Source: Bugulina stolonifera
Taxonomy: Eukaryota > Bryozoa > Gymnolaemata > Cheilostomatida > Bugulidae
NCBI GenBank assembly: GCA_935421135.1
Contig: OW285188.1
Span: 17,833,233-17,897,232 of the forward strand
Length of the DNA: 64,000 nt
Direction: 5' to 3'
The translations under genes were made by a program, and so were the position numbers. Numbering within the stretch: position 1 is the stretch's first letter; each line of letters begins with the position of its first letter. Below the pieces are notes generated by a model, which was given only the letters and a program-made list of their open reading frames with translations, was not told the origin of the DNA and ran no database searches. Positions 55,201 through 63,818 of the stretch are shown one piece after another.

Positions 55201-58200
55201 AGAAAACAGGTTGACTATCGGCTATCTTGACTACCGACTATCTTTCAGCATATAGACACTAATATATACTATACTATATACTACCTAAATAAATCTCAAT
55301 GGAGAAAACAGGTTGACTATCGGCTATCTTGACTACCGACTATCTTTCAGCATATAGACACTAATATATACTATACTATATACTACCTAAATAAATTTCA
55401 ATGGAGAAAACAGGTTGACTATCGGCTATCTTGACTACCGACTATCTTTCAGCATATAGACACTAATATATACTATACTATATACTACCTAAATAAATTT
55501 CAATGGAGAAAACAGGTTGACTATCGGCTATCTTGACTACCGACTACCTTCCAGCATATAGACACTAATATACAGTGTATACTATACTATATACTACCTA
55601 AATAAATTTCAATGGAGAAAACAGGTTGACTATCGGCTATCTTGACTACCGACTATCTTTCAGCATATAGACACTAATATATACTATACTATATACTACC
55701 TAAATAAATTTCAATGGAGAAAACAGGTTGACTATCGGCTATCTTGACTACCGACTATCTTTCAGCATATAGACACTAATATATACTATACTATATACTA
55801 CCTAAATAAATTTCAATGGAGAAAACAGGTTGACTATCGGCTATCTTGACTACCGACTATCTTTCAGCATATAGACACTAATATATACTATACTATATAC
55901 TACCTAAATAAATCTCAATGGAGAAAACAGGTTGACTATCGGCTATCTTGACTACCGACTATCTTTCAGCATATAGACACTAATATATACTATACTATAT
56001 ACTACCTAAATAAATTTCAATGGAGAAAACAGGTTGACTATCGGCTATCTTGACTACCGACTATCTTTCAGCATATAGACACTAATATATGCTATACTAT
56101 ATACTACCTAAATAAATTTCAATGGAGAAAACAGGTTGACTATCGGCTATCTTGACTACCGACTATCTTTCAGCATATAGACACTAATATATACTATACT
56201 ATATACTACCTAAATAAATTTCAATGGAGAAAACAGGTTGACTATCGGCTATCTTGACTACCGACTATCTTTCAGCATATAGACACCAATATATACTATA
56301 CTATATACTACCTAAATAAATTTCAATGGAGAAAACAGGTTGACTATCGGCTATCTTGACTACCGACTACCTTCCAGCATATAGACACTAATATATACTA
56401 TACTATATACTACCTAAATAAATTTCAATGGAGAAAACAGGTTGACTATCGGCTATCTTGACTACCGACTATCTTTCAGCATATAGACATTAGTATATAC
56501 TATACTATATACTACCTAAATAAATTTCAATGGAGAAAACAGGTTGACTATCGGCTATCTTGACTACCGACTATCTTTCAGCATATAGACACTAATATAT
56601 ACTATACTATATACTACCTAAATAAATTTCAATGGAGAAAACAGGTTGACTATCGGCTATCTTGACTACCGACTATCTTTCAGCATATAGACACAAATAT
56701 ATACTATACTATATACTACCTAAATAAATTTCAATGAAGAAAACAGGTTGACTATCGGCTATCTTGACTACCGACTATCTTTCAGCATATAGACACTAAT
56801 ATATACTATACTATATACTACCTAAATAAATCTCAATGGAGAAAACAGGTTGACTATCGGCTATCTTGACTACCGACTATCTTTCAGCATATAGACACTA
56901 ATATATACTATACTATATACTACCTAAATAAATTTCAATGGAGAAAACAGGTTGACTATCGGCTATCTTGACTACCGACTATCTTTCAGCATATAGACAC
57001 TAATATATGCTATACTATATACTACCTAAATAAATTTCAATGGAGAAAACAGGTTGACTATCGGCTATCTTGACTACCGACTATCTTTCAGCATATAGAC
57101 ACTAATATATACTATACTATATACTACCTAAATAAATTTCAATGGAGAAAACAGGTTGACTATCGGCTATCTTGACTACCGACTATCTTTCAGCATATAG
57201 ACACCAATATATACTATACTATATACTACCTAAATAAATTTCAATGGAGAAAACAGGTTGACTATCGGCTATCTTGACTACCGACTACCTTCCAGCATAT
57301 AGACACTAATATATACTATACTATATACTACCTAAATAAATTTCAATGGAGAAAACAGGTTGACTATCGGCTATCTTGACTACCGACTATCTTTCAGCAT
57401 ATAGACACCAATATATACTATACTATATACTACCTAAATAAATTTCAATGGAGAAAACAGGTTGACTATCGGCTATCTTGACTACCGACTACCTTCCAGC
57501 ATATAGACACTAATATATACTATACTATATACTACCTAAATAAATTTCAATGGAGAAAACAGGTTGACTATCGGCTATCTTGACTACCGACTATCTTTCA
57601 GCATATAGACACTAATATATACTATACTATATACTACCTAAATAAATTTCAATGGAGAAAACAGGTTGACTATCGGCTATCTTGACTACCGACTATCTTT
57701 CAGCATATAGACACTAATATATACTATACTATATACTACCTAAATAAATTTCAATGGAGAAAACAGGTTGACTATCGGCTATCTTGACTACCGACTATCT
57801 TTCAGAATATAGACATTAGTATATACTATACTATATACTACCTAAATAAATTTCAATGGAGAAAACAGGTTGACTATCGGCTATCTTGACTACCGACTAT
57901 CTTTCAGCATATAGACACTAATATATACTATACTATGTACTACCTAAATAAATTTCAATGGAGAAAACAGGTTGACTATCGGCTATCTTGACTACCGACT
58001 ATCTTTCAGCATATAGACACTAATATATACTATACTATATACTACCTAAATAAATTTCAATGGAGAAAACAGGTTGACTATCGGCTATCTTGACTACCGA
58101 CTATCTTTCAGCATATAGACACTAATATATACTATACTATATACTACCTAAATAAATTTCAATGGAGAAAACAGGTTGACTATCGGCTATCTTGACTACC

Positions 58201-61200
58201 GACTATCTTTCAGCATATAGACACTAATATATACTATACTATATACTACCTAAATAAATTTCAATGGAGAAAACAGGTTGACTATCGGCTATCTTGACTA
58301 CCGACTATCTTTCAGCATATGGACATTAGTATATACTATACTATATACTACCTAAATAAATTTCAATGGAGAAAACAGGTTGACTATCGGCTATATTGAC
58401 TACCGACTATCTTTCAGCATATAGACACTAATATATACTATACTATATACTACCTAAATAAATTTCAATGGAGAAAACAGGTTGACTATCGGCTATCTTG
58501 ACTACCGACTATCTTTCAGCATATAGACACTAATATATACTATACTATATACTACCTAAATAAATTTCAATGGAGAAAACAGGTTGACTATCGGCTATCT
58601 TGACTACCGACTATCTTTCAGCATATAGACACTAATATATACTATACTATATACTACCTAAATAAATTTCAATGGAGAAAACAGGTTGACTATCGGCTAT
58701 ATTGACTACCGACTATCTTTCAGCATATAGACACTAATATATACTATACTATATACTACCTAAATAAATTTCAATGGAGAAAACAGGTTGACTATCGGCT
58801 ATCTTGACTACCGACTATCTTTCAGCATATAGACACTAATATATACTATACTATATACTACCTAAATAAATTTCAATGGAGAAAACAGGTTGACTATCGG
58901 CTATCTTGACTACCGACTATCTTTCAGCATATAGACACTAATATATACTATACTATATACTACCTAAATAAATTTCAATGGAGAAAACAGGTTGACTATC
59001 GGCTATCTTGACTACCGACTATCTTTCAGCATATAGACACTAATATATACTATACTATATACTACCTAAATAAATTTCAATGGAGAAAACTGGTTGACTA
59101 TCGGCTATCTTGACTACCGACTATCTTTCAGCATATAGACATTAGTATATACTATACTATATACTACCTAAATAAATTTCAATGGTATAACTGTATATTC
59201 TTATGAATATTTACTACCTCATACTAGATGAAATAATGCCTTTTAGAAATTGGGTGCATTATTGACTTTTGCCTGTCGTGCAGGTAGGGTATTTAAATGC
59301 TCAGGGAGTTGTGCTCTCAGTACAGCAAGTGAAACCATGGCAAGTTAATTCTATGTCATGCAAGGTGTGAAACACCTTTTATCTCGTTAAAGTAGTTGAC
59401 CCAATGATACTACTACACTAAGTAGAAACCTTTCCATAAGACCAAAGTAAAATACTTCTCATCCAATTTCCTTTACATTAGCAAGTAATTTAGCACTCAG
59501 TTAGATTATATCTGTAAGACAAGGTAAGGGTGCAATTAACACATTTTCTAATGTGTCAATTTCAAATTACATCTATTATATAATATATATTAGATAAATG
59601 TGTATACAAGTTGACAGTAAGGTGAATCACCCAGATACTGTTACACATTTCAAGTAAAAATATATATTGACTAAAAGTCATATAAGAGGTGGTGAGAAGA
59701 GAGGTGGTGAGAAGAGAGGTGGGAGAAGAGAGGTGGGAGAAGAGAGGTGGGAGAAGAGAGGTGGGAGAAGAGAGGTGGGAGAAGAGAGGTGGGTGAGAAG
59801 AGAGGTGGTGAGAAGAGAGGTGGTGAGAAGAGAGGTGGTGAGAAGAGAGGTGGGAGAAGAGAGGTGGGAGAAGAGAGGTGGTGAGAAGAGAGGTGGGAGA
59901 AGAGAGGTGGGTGAGAAGAGAGGTGGGAGAAGAGAGGTGGTGAGAAGAGAGGTGGTGAGAAGAGAGGTGGTGAGAAGAGAGGTGGGAGAAGAGAGGTGGG
60001 TGAGAAGAGAGGTGGGAGAAGAGAGGTGGGAGAAGAGAGGTGGGAGAAGAGAGGTGGGAGAAGAGAGGTGGGTGAGAAGAGAGGTGGTGAGAAGAGAGGT
60101 GGTGAGAAGAGAGGTGGTGAGAAGAGAGGTGGGAGAAGAGAGGTGGGAGAAGAGAGGTGGTGAGAAGAGAGGTGGGAGAAGAGAGGTGGGTGAGAAGAGA
60201 GGTGGGAGAAGAGAGGTGGTGAGAAGAGAGGTGGTGAGAAGAGAGGTGGTGAGAAGAGAGGTGGGAGAAGAGAGGTGGGTGAGAAGAGAGGTGGGAGAAG
60301 AGAGGTGGTGAGAAGAGAGGTGGTGAGAAGAGAGGTGGGAAAAGAGAGGTGGGTGAGAAGAGAGGTGGTGAGAAGAGAGGTGGTGAGAAGAGAGGTGGTG
60401 AGAAGAGAGGTGGGAGAAGAGAGGTGGGAGAAGAGAGGTGGTGAGAAGAGAGGTGGGAGAAGAGAGGTGGGTGAGAAGAGAGGTGGGAGAAGAGAGGTGG
60501 TGAGAAGAGAGGTGGTGAGAAGAGAGGTGGGAGAAGAGAGGTGGTGAGAAGAGAGGTGGGAGAAGAGAGGTGGGAGAAGAGAGGTGGGAGAAGAGAGGTG
60601 GTGAGAAGAGAGGTGGTGAGAAGAGAGGTGGTGAGAAGAGAGGTGGGAGAAGAGAGGTGGGAGAAGAGAGGTGGGAGAAGAGAGGTGGTGAGAAGAGAGG
60701 TGGTGAGAAGAGAGGTGGTGAGAAGAGAGGTGGTGAGAAGAGAGGTGGGAGAAGAGAGGTGGGAGAAGAGAGGTGGTGAGAAGAGAGGTGGGAGAAGAGA
60801 GGTGGGAGAAGAGAGGTGGTGAGAAGAGAGGTGGTGAGAAGAGAGGTGGGAGAAGAGAGGTGGGAGAAGAGAGGTGGTGAGAAGAGAGGTGGGAGAAGAG
60901 AGGTGGGAGAAGAGAGGTGGGAGAAGAGAGGTGGTGAGAAGAGAGGTGGGAGAAGAGAGGTGGTGAGAAGAGAGGTGGGAGAAGAGAGGTGGTGAGAAGA
61001 GAGGTGGTGAGAAGAGAGGTGGGAGAAGAGAGGTGGGAGAAGAGAGGTGGTGAGAAGAGAGGTGGGAGAAGAGAGGTGGGAGAAGAGAGGTGGGAGAAGA
61101 GAGGTGGTGAGAAGAGAGGTGGGAGAAGAGAGGTGGTGAGAAGAGAGGTGGGAGAAGAGAGGTGGGAGAAGAGAGGTGGGAGAAGAGAGGTGGTGAGAAG

Positions 61201-63603
61201 AGAGGTGGTGAGAAGAGAGGTGGGAGAAGAGAGGTGGGAGAAGAGAGGTGGTGAGAAGAGAGGTGGGAGAAGAGAGGTGGGAGAAGAGAGGTGGTGAGAA
61301 GAGAGGTGGGAGAAGAGAGGTGGGAGAAGAGAGGTGGGAGAAGAGAGGTGGGAGAAGAGAGGTGGTGAGAAGAGAGGTGGGAGAAGAGAGGTGGGAGAAG
61401 AGAGGTGGGAGAAGAGAGGTGGGAGAGAAAGAGTTTGACAAACTTGAAACATTTTAGCCAATAGCTATTGAATACAATATATAGGCTACATGCATAATTG
61501 CAAAGCAAATATGCAGCAAGGTTAAATGAGTTATACCTCTGAGTAGTCATGTACACGTGTGATGCATACCAATGTATACGATGATAGCACAATCATGTAG
61601 GCCACATATATTTTCTAATCTTTCGTTAGAGTGTGCTAGTGTTGACCTGTTTAGGTGAATAGTGTATCTACATTGTAGGTTTAGTTAAAAATATTTGACA
61701 TGGCAAGTTATATGCTAACTAATACAGTAGTTATATGCTAACTAATACAGTAGTTATATGCTAACTAATACAGTAGTTATATGCTAACTAATACAGTAGT
61801 TATATGCTAACTAATACAGTAGTTATATGCTAACTAATACAGTAGTTATATGCTAACTAATACAGTAGTTATATGCTAACTAATACAGTAGTTATATGCT
61901 AACTAATACAGTAGTTATATGCTAACTAATACAGTAGTTATATGCTAACTAATACAGTAGTTATATGCTAACTAATACAGTAGTTATATGCTAACTAATA
62001 CAGTAGTTATATGCTAACTAATACAGTAGTTATATGCTAACTAATACAGTAGTTATATGCTAACTAATACAGTAGTTATATGCTAACTAATACAGTAGTT
62101 ATATGCTAACTAATACAGTAGTTATATGCTAACTAATACAGTAGTTATATGCTAACTAATACAGTAGTTATATGCTAACTAATACAGTAGTTATATGCTA
62201 ACTAATACAGTAGTTATATGCTAACTAATACAGTAGTTATATGCTAACTAATACAGTAGTTATATGCTAACTAATACAGTAGTTATATGCTAACTAATAC
62301 AGTAGTTATATGCTAACTAATACAGTAGTTATATGCTAACTAATACAGTAGTTATATGCTAACTAATACAGTAGTTATATGCTAACTAATACAGTAGTTA
62401 TATGCTAACTAATACAGTAGTTATATGCTAACTAATACAGTAGCTATATGCTAACTAATACAGTAGTTATATGCTAACTAATACAGTAGTTATATGCTAA
62501 CTAATACAGTAGTTATATGCTAACTAATACAGTAGTTATATGCTAACTAATACAGTAGTTATATGCTAACTAATACAGTAGTTATATGCTAACTAATACA
62601 GTAGTTATATGCTAACTAATACAGTAGTTATATGCTAACTAATACAGTAGTTATATGCTAACTAATACAGTAGTTATATCACAATCAAATCATTACTTGG
62701 AAGTTCAAATAGAAGAGAATACACACAGCTACACTTTACTAATAGCAACCTGGGAGTGATCAAATAGGTAAATTGTTACTTTATTTTAACAATGGGTGTA
62801 AAGATTTAATTTACGGTTTTAATACACAGGTGGTAATAGAAAAATTATGATGAAGAAAGAGAGAGGAAAACTCCAAAATAATATCTAATGTACATGTAAC
62901 TTGAGGCATTAGCAGTAGCTGCTCTATCAATAATATTAAGCTATTTGGGAAAAATTAATTTTTAGAAATGATTCTTTAACCAACTACACATTGTGAGAGT
63001 GTGTACTAAAGTATATGAAATTCCTTTAGTGATGTTTCATGCGGGTTATTTCATGATAACAAAGTATAGGACATACATGTAGCATAATTATAATAACTTA
63101 CCATAGCCTCAGCACCATTGTATGGATCCCAGGTAAATGCCGGCACAAATAACCTCAGCTATATAAATAATCAAATGTACTTTATGAAGGGGTTAGAAAT
63201 TGACATACATATGTATATGTATTTATTTACTACTTGTATATTATTATGATACAACTATGATAGATCAGCCATTTTACAGAAAGTATAGTATATACGATAA
63301 CAGTGTAGAGTTGGAGCATACTATATCAGTGCTATGCATACATTTATGTATAGTCTACCTAAGAGTTAATAAATATCTACAGTTTGTAGGGAGAGTAGTC
63401 AATGGATAGAACTACAATGTATAAACAAAATGTAGCACTCCATATAAATAATATATAATATATATATATTTATATTATATATCTGTTAACTATCTCACCA
63501 GTTTAATGATAGGGGTAAGCAGGTACCATATCCACCATGGAAGTATACCCAGAGAAAGACCAGTCTGTGTCAGTCCAGGACACATAGTATTAGTTGTAAT
63601 ATT
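31128..63603 (-). CDS. HSD17B7: HSD17B7-like 3-keto-steroid reductase, C-terminal four exons (5' part outside window)
   Basis: The reverse-strand exons 63603-63499, 63158-63102, 32007-31909 and 31214-31128 are all phase 0, with GT-AG junctions, and encode the last 115 residues plus TAA. They align colinearly with the C-terminus of vertebrate HSD17B7: CPGLTQTGLSLGILPWWIW against CPGTALTNLTYGILPPFIW, DPYNGAEA against TPYNGTEA, then LDPLHKYYS against LNPLIKYLS, and MDINMEEAEDCYKQLEELL against the acidic tail MDLDEDTAEKFYQKLLELE. From family knowledge, this SDR-fold enzyme reduces the C3 ketone of sterol intermediates after C4 demethylation, at the ER, with NADPH. The Rossmann and YxxxK active-site parts lie beyond position 64000. 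Introns are 340 bp, 31,094 bp and 694 bp; the giant one contains the inverted 102-bp-repeat element and two further satellites. The acceptor of the first listed exon is my best choice and could be off. Confidence 0.85.
31345..31539 (-). other. Possible alternative exon pair in the last HSD17B7 intron
   Basis: The segments 31539-31418 (122 bp, acceptor CTGCTAG, donor GTGTAT) and 31381-31345 (37 bp, acceptor CACTAATAG, donor GTAAGT) are open on the reverse strand. Their phases fit each other and the flanking exons, so both could be spliced in to add 53 residues. The first is clearly GC-richer than its surroundings. Vertebrate HSD17B7 lacks such an insertion, so this is either lineage-specific or chance. 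Confidence 0.3.
31746..31881. mobile_element. Possible small palindromic (MITE-like) insertion
   Basis: CCAGGTAC occurs as an 8-bp direct repeat at 31746-31753 and 31874-31881. The 120 bp between carries imperfect inverted arms: GCCCATTTATG...ATGTTGAT on the left against GCCCATTTAAT...ATGTTGAT on the reverse of the right. The arms do not reach the exact ends on the left side, which weakens the case. An 8-bp duplication would suit an hAT-type element. Confidence 0.35.
31909..32007 (-). CDS. HSD17B7: HSD17B7 exon (33 codons, IWLTMQQP...TTTSK)
   Basis: The exon has acceptor CTCTCCCTGTAG and donor GTAAGT. Only one of the three frames is open across it, and that frame is phase 0 and continues the HSD17B7 alignment directly from the exon 31 kb upstream. 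Confidence 0.85.
32493..32501. repeat. Left 9-bp target-site duplication (CTGTCGTGC)
   Basis: The 9-mer CTGTCGTGC immediately precedes the left end of the giant inverted element and recurs in the same orientation immediately after its right end at 59273-59281. It is the best evidence that the whole structure inserted as one unit. Confidence 0.9.
32502..32587 (+). repeat. Left terminal domain of the inverted element (86 bp)
   Basis: This unique sequence lies between the target-site duplication and the first 102-bp unit. It pairs with 59186-59272 in inverted orientation with one substitution and one single-base indel. It probably includes the transposase-binding end. Confidence 0.9.
32588..34190 (+). 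repeat. Left 102-bp tandem array, about 16 copies
   Basis: Units start CCATTGAAATTTATTTAGGT and repeat every 102 bp. The outer copies are nearly identical. The three innermost ones, from about 33900, are clearly diverged and carry a CATGGGTAG variant that also occurs at the inner edge of the right array, showing a shared origin. Each unit contains short sub-repeats of the TAGTATA and ATAGTC type. There is no coding capacity. Confidence 0.95.
34055..34517 (-). pseudogene. Broken open frame in the left arm, partner of the right-arm frame
   Basis: On the reverse strand the segment encodes VNDKTSSSDECFF, then MVIFQDFSCARSRDVISYIH and YSTGLHWKVFQ, almost identical to the right-arm frame at 40047-40454. 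Just after KVFQ a one-base difference shifts the frame, so the continuation (PGEDFRSSNAQLY) is found in another frame. The protein is not recognised. It may be a remnant of transposon coding sequence or of a captured host exon; a splice-acceptor-like tract precedes the MVIFQ part. Confidence 0.4.
34191..37460 (+). repeat. Left inverted arm of the element
   Basis: The arm pairs with 37911-40430 in reverse orientation. The outer part (34191 to about 35870) and the inner part (about 36700-37460) are homologous to the right arm, at roughly 93-94% in a stretch compared by eye. About 830 bp in between (about 35870-36700) have no counterpart, and a 227-bp insertion at 35335-35561 is specific to this arm. 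Confidence 0.85.
35335..35561. mobile_element. Arm-specific insertion ending in poly(A), SINE-like
   Basis: About 227 bp of GC-richer sequence interrupts the left arm between AACTAAAAGTCA and ATACTTCATTACTC. The right arm is continuous at this point, so this is an insertion made after the arms formed. It ends in about ten A on the forward strand, as retroposons do. An element such as TGGCCAAGTGG resembles a pol III A box, but no well-placed B box follows, so the SINE class is unproven. The reverse strand has a 78-codon open frame of no recognised family. Confidence 0.5.
37461..37910. other. Centre of the inverted element, with a local duplication
   Basis: The symmetry axis of the inner arms is near 37685. 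The centre holds a second, diverged direct copy (about 37587-37715) of the arm-edge block at 37281-37420, sharing TCTTATCAGTAAACAATCTG. It carries no coding sequence. Confidence 0.7.
37911..40430 (-). repeat. Right inverted arm of the element
   Basis: This is the reverse complement of the left arm and about 750 bp shorter. It lacks the poly(A)-tailed insertion and has about 300 bp of different sequence (about 38670-38975) where the left arm has about 830 bp. It ends at ACACAAGGGAGACCGACTCT, where the right 102-bp array begins. Confidence 0.85.
40047..40454 (+). pseudogene. Unrecognised 135-codon open frame in the right arm
   Basis: The frame runs from a possible ATG through DKTSSSDECFF, MVIFQDFSCARSRDVISYIH, GLHWKVFQLQPGEDFRSSNA and PRWKRNWLQKKTRVTRWK, and ends in the innermost array copy. 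The left arm preserves most of the same peptide but with a one-base frame break. It is basic and W-rich in its second half and matches no family I recognise. It could be a remnant of an ancestral transposon gene or a captured exon. Confidence 0.4.
40431..59185 (-). repeat. Right 102-bp tandem array, about 184 copies with higher-order blocks
   Basis: The same 102-bp unit as the left array runs in the opposite orientation, reading CCTAAATAAATTTCAATGG on the forward strand. The period is strict: two copies of one variant at 47539 and 56732 are 9,193 bp apart, 90 units plus 13 bases explained by known small insertions (three of 2 bp and one of 7 bp). Linked variants recur in blocks: CAATGGCG at 44581, 48969, 51623, 54073 and CAATGAAG with its neighbours at 42641, 45091, 49479, 52133, giving repeat steps of 24, 43 and 26 units. 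Inner copies near 40450-40700 are the most diverged. There is no coding capacity. Confidence 0.95.
59186..59272 (-). repeat. Right terminal domain of the inverted element (87 bp)
   Basis: This is the reverse complement of the left terminal domain, ending GGTGCATTATTGACTTTTGC. It joins the 9-bp duplication directly. Confidence 0.9.
59273..59281. repeat. Right 9-bp target-site duplication (CTGTCGTGC)
   Basis: This is identical to 32493-32501 and in the same orientation. The inferred empty site reads ATACCA, CTGTCGTGC, AGGTAGGG. Confidence 0.9.
59282..59684. other. Unique HSD17B7 intron sequence between two repeats
   Basis: About 400 bp of AT-rich unique sequence. I see no exon; the HSD17B7 alignment needs none here. 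Confidence 0.6.
59685..61429. repeat. G-rich 14/15/16-bp minisatellite, about 120 copies
   Basis: Units GGTGGGAGAAGAGA (14), GGTGGTGAGAAGAGA (15) and GGTGGGTGAGAAGAGA (16) are mixed head to tail for 1.75 kb. The forward strand is almost all G and A with one or two T per unit. GG and GGG runs recur every 6-15 bases, so G-quadruplex formation on this strand is plausible. All three reverse frames stay open for hundreds of codons because the unit lacks stop triplets; these are artefacts, not genes. Confidence 0.95.
61430..61705. other. Unique HSD17B7 intron sequence
   Basis: AT-rich sequence separating the G-rich minisatellite from the 23-bp array; nothing recognisable in it. Confidence 0.6.
61706..62679. 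repeat. 23-bp tandem array, about 42 nearly perfect copies
   Basis: The unit (AGTTATATGCTAACTAATAC plus three bases) repeats with a strict 23-bp period. The only interior change I noticed is a T-to-C at 62444. Such uniformity over 974 bp means very recent expansion or strong homogenisation. It is intronic and has no coding frame of note. Confidence 0.97.
62680..63101. other. Unique HSD17B7 intron sequence next to the 63102 exon
   Basis: AT-rich intron containing the 5' splice donor region of the giant intron (transcribed in reverse). I see nothing else. Confidence 0.6.
63102..63158 (-). CDS. HSD17B7: HSD17B7 exon (19 codons, FVPAFTWDPYNGAEAM)
   Basis: This small 57-bp exon has acceptor TTATATAG and donor GTAAGT. 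PYNGAEA is the strongest match to HSD17B7 in the window. Its donor opens the 31-kb intron. Confidence 0.85.
63499..63603 (-). CDS. HSD17B7: HSD17B7 exon (35 codons, CPG...ILPWWIW)
   Basis: The exon lies between acceptor CTATTACAG and donor GTGAGA on the reverse strand and is phase 0. It encodes the CPG motif that follows the SDR catalytic region and the hydrophobic ILPWWIWYLLTPII segment, which corresponds to the membrane-associating part of HSD17B7. Confidence 0.8.
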
Positions 63604-63818
63604 CTGTAATAGTAACTGGTGCAGTGAGTATAACCTAACATTACACATGCATGCAGTATTAGTGTATAACAATCATGATGTATTTTTAAGCAAGTGTATA
63701 ACAGTATATTATATAGTACTACATATAACATATATTTCAGTCGACTAATGAATGACCCTAATCATATTTTAGTTTATTACTCTATCAAGTGTTCAGAGTC
63801 ATGTGGAGATTGTGCCTG
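63604..63818. other. Upstream HSD17B7 intron sequence
   Basis: Sequence before the 63603-63499 exon in the direction of transcription. No further exon is visible here. Confidence 0.5.

Larger units (their letters stand above)
32502..59272. mobile_element. 26.8-kb Foldback/Mutator-like element with tandem-repeat inverted ends
   Basis: The element begins GCAAAAGTCAATAATGCACC and ends with the exact reverse complement. It is bounded by a perfect 9-bp direct repeat. From outside in, each end has a unique terminal domain (86 bp left, 87 bp right, one substitution and one indel apart), a tandem array of a 102-bp unit (about 16 copies left, about 184 right, opposite orientation), and a homologous inverted arm; a short unique centre joins the arms. 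Long inverted ends made of direct repeats define Foldback elements, and 9-bp duplications are usual for Foldback and Mutator-like transposons; this assignment is inference from structure. No transposase domain is recognised, so it looks non-autonomous. It lies wholly in the giant HSD17B7 intron. The copy number in such arrays depends on correct assembly. Confidence 0.85.

Noticed and set aside
32588..59185. CRISPR-like reading of the regularly spaced 102-bp and 23-bp repeats
   Set aside because: The repeats are contiguous with no variable spacers, there are no cas genes, and the gene structure is eukaryotic.
59562..61592. Three overlapping reverse frames of 676, 596 and 587 codons rich in Leu, Ser, Pro and His, plus forward Arg/Glu/Gly frames
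   Set aside because: They are products of a 14-16-bp repeat lacking stop triplets. All frames are open at once, there is no unique sequence, and the region lies in an intron.
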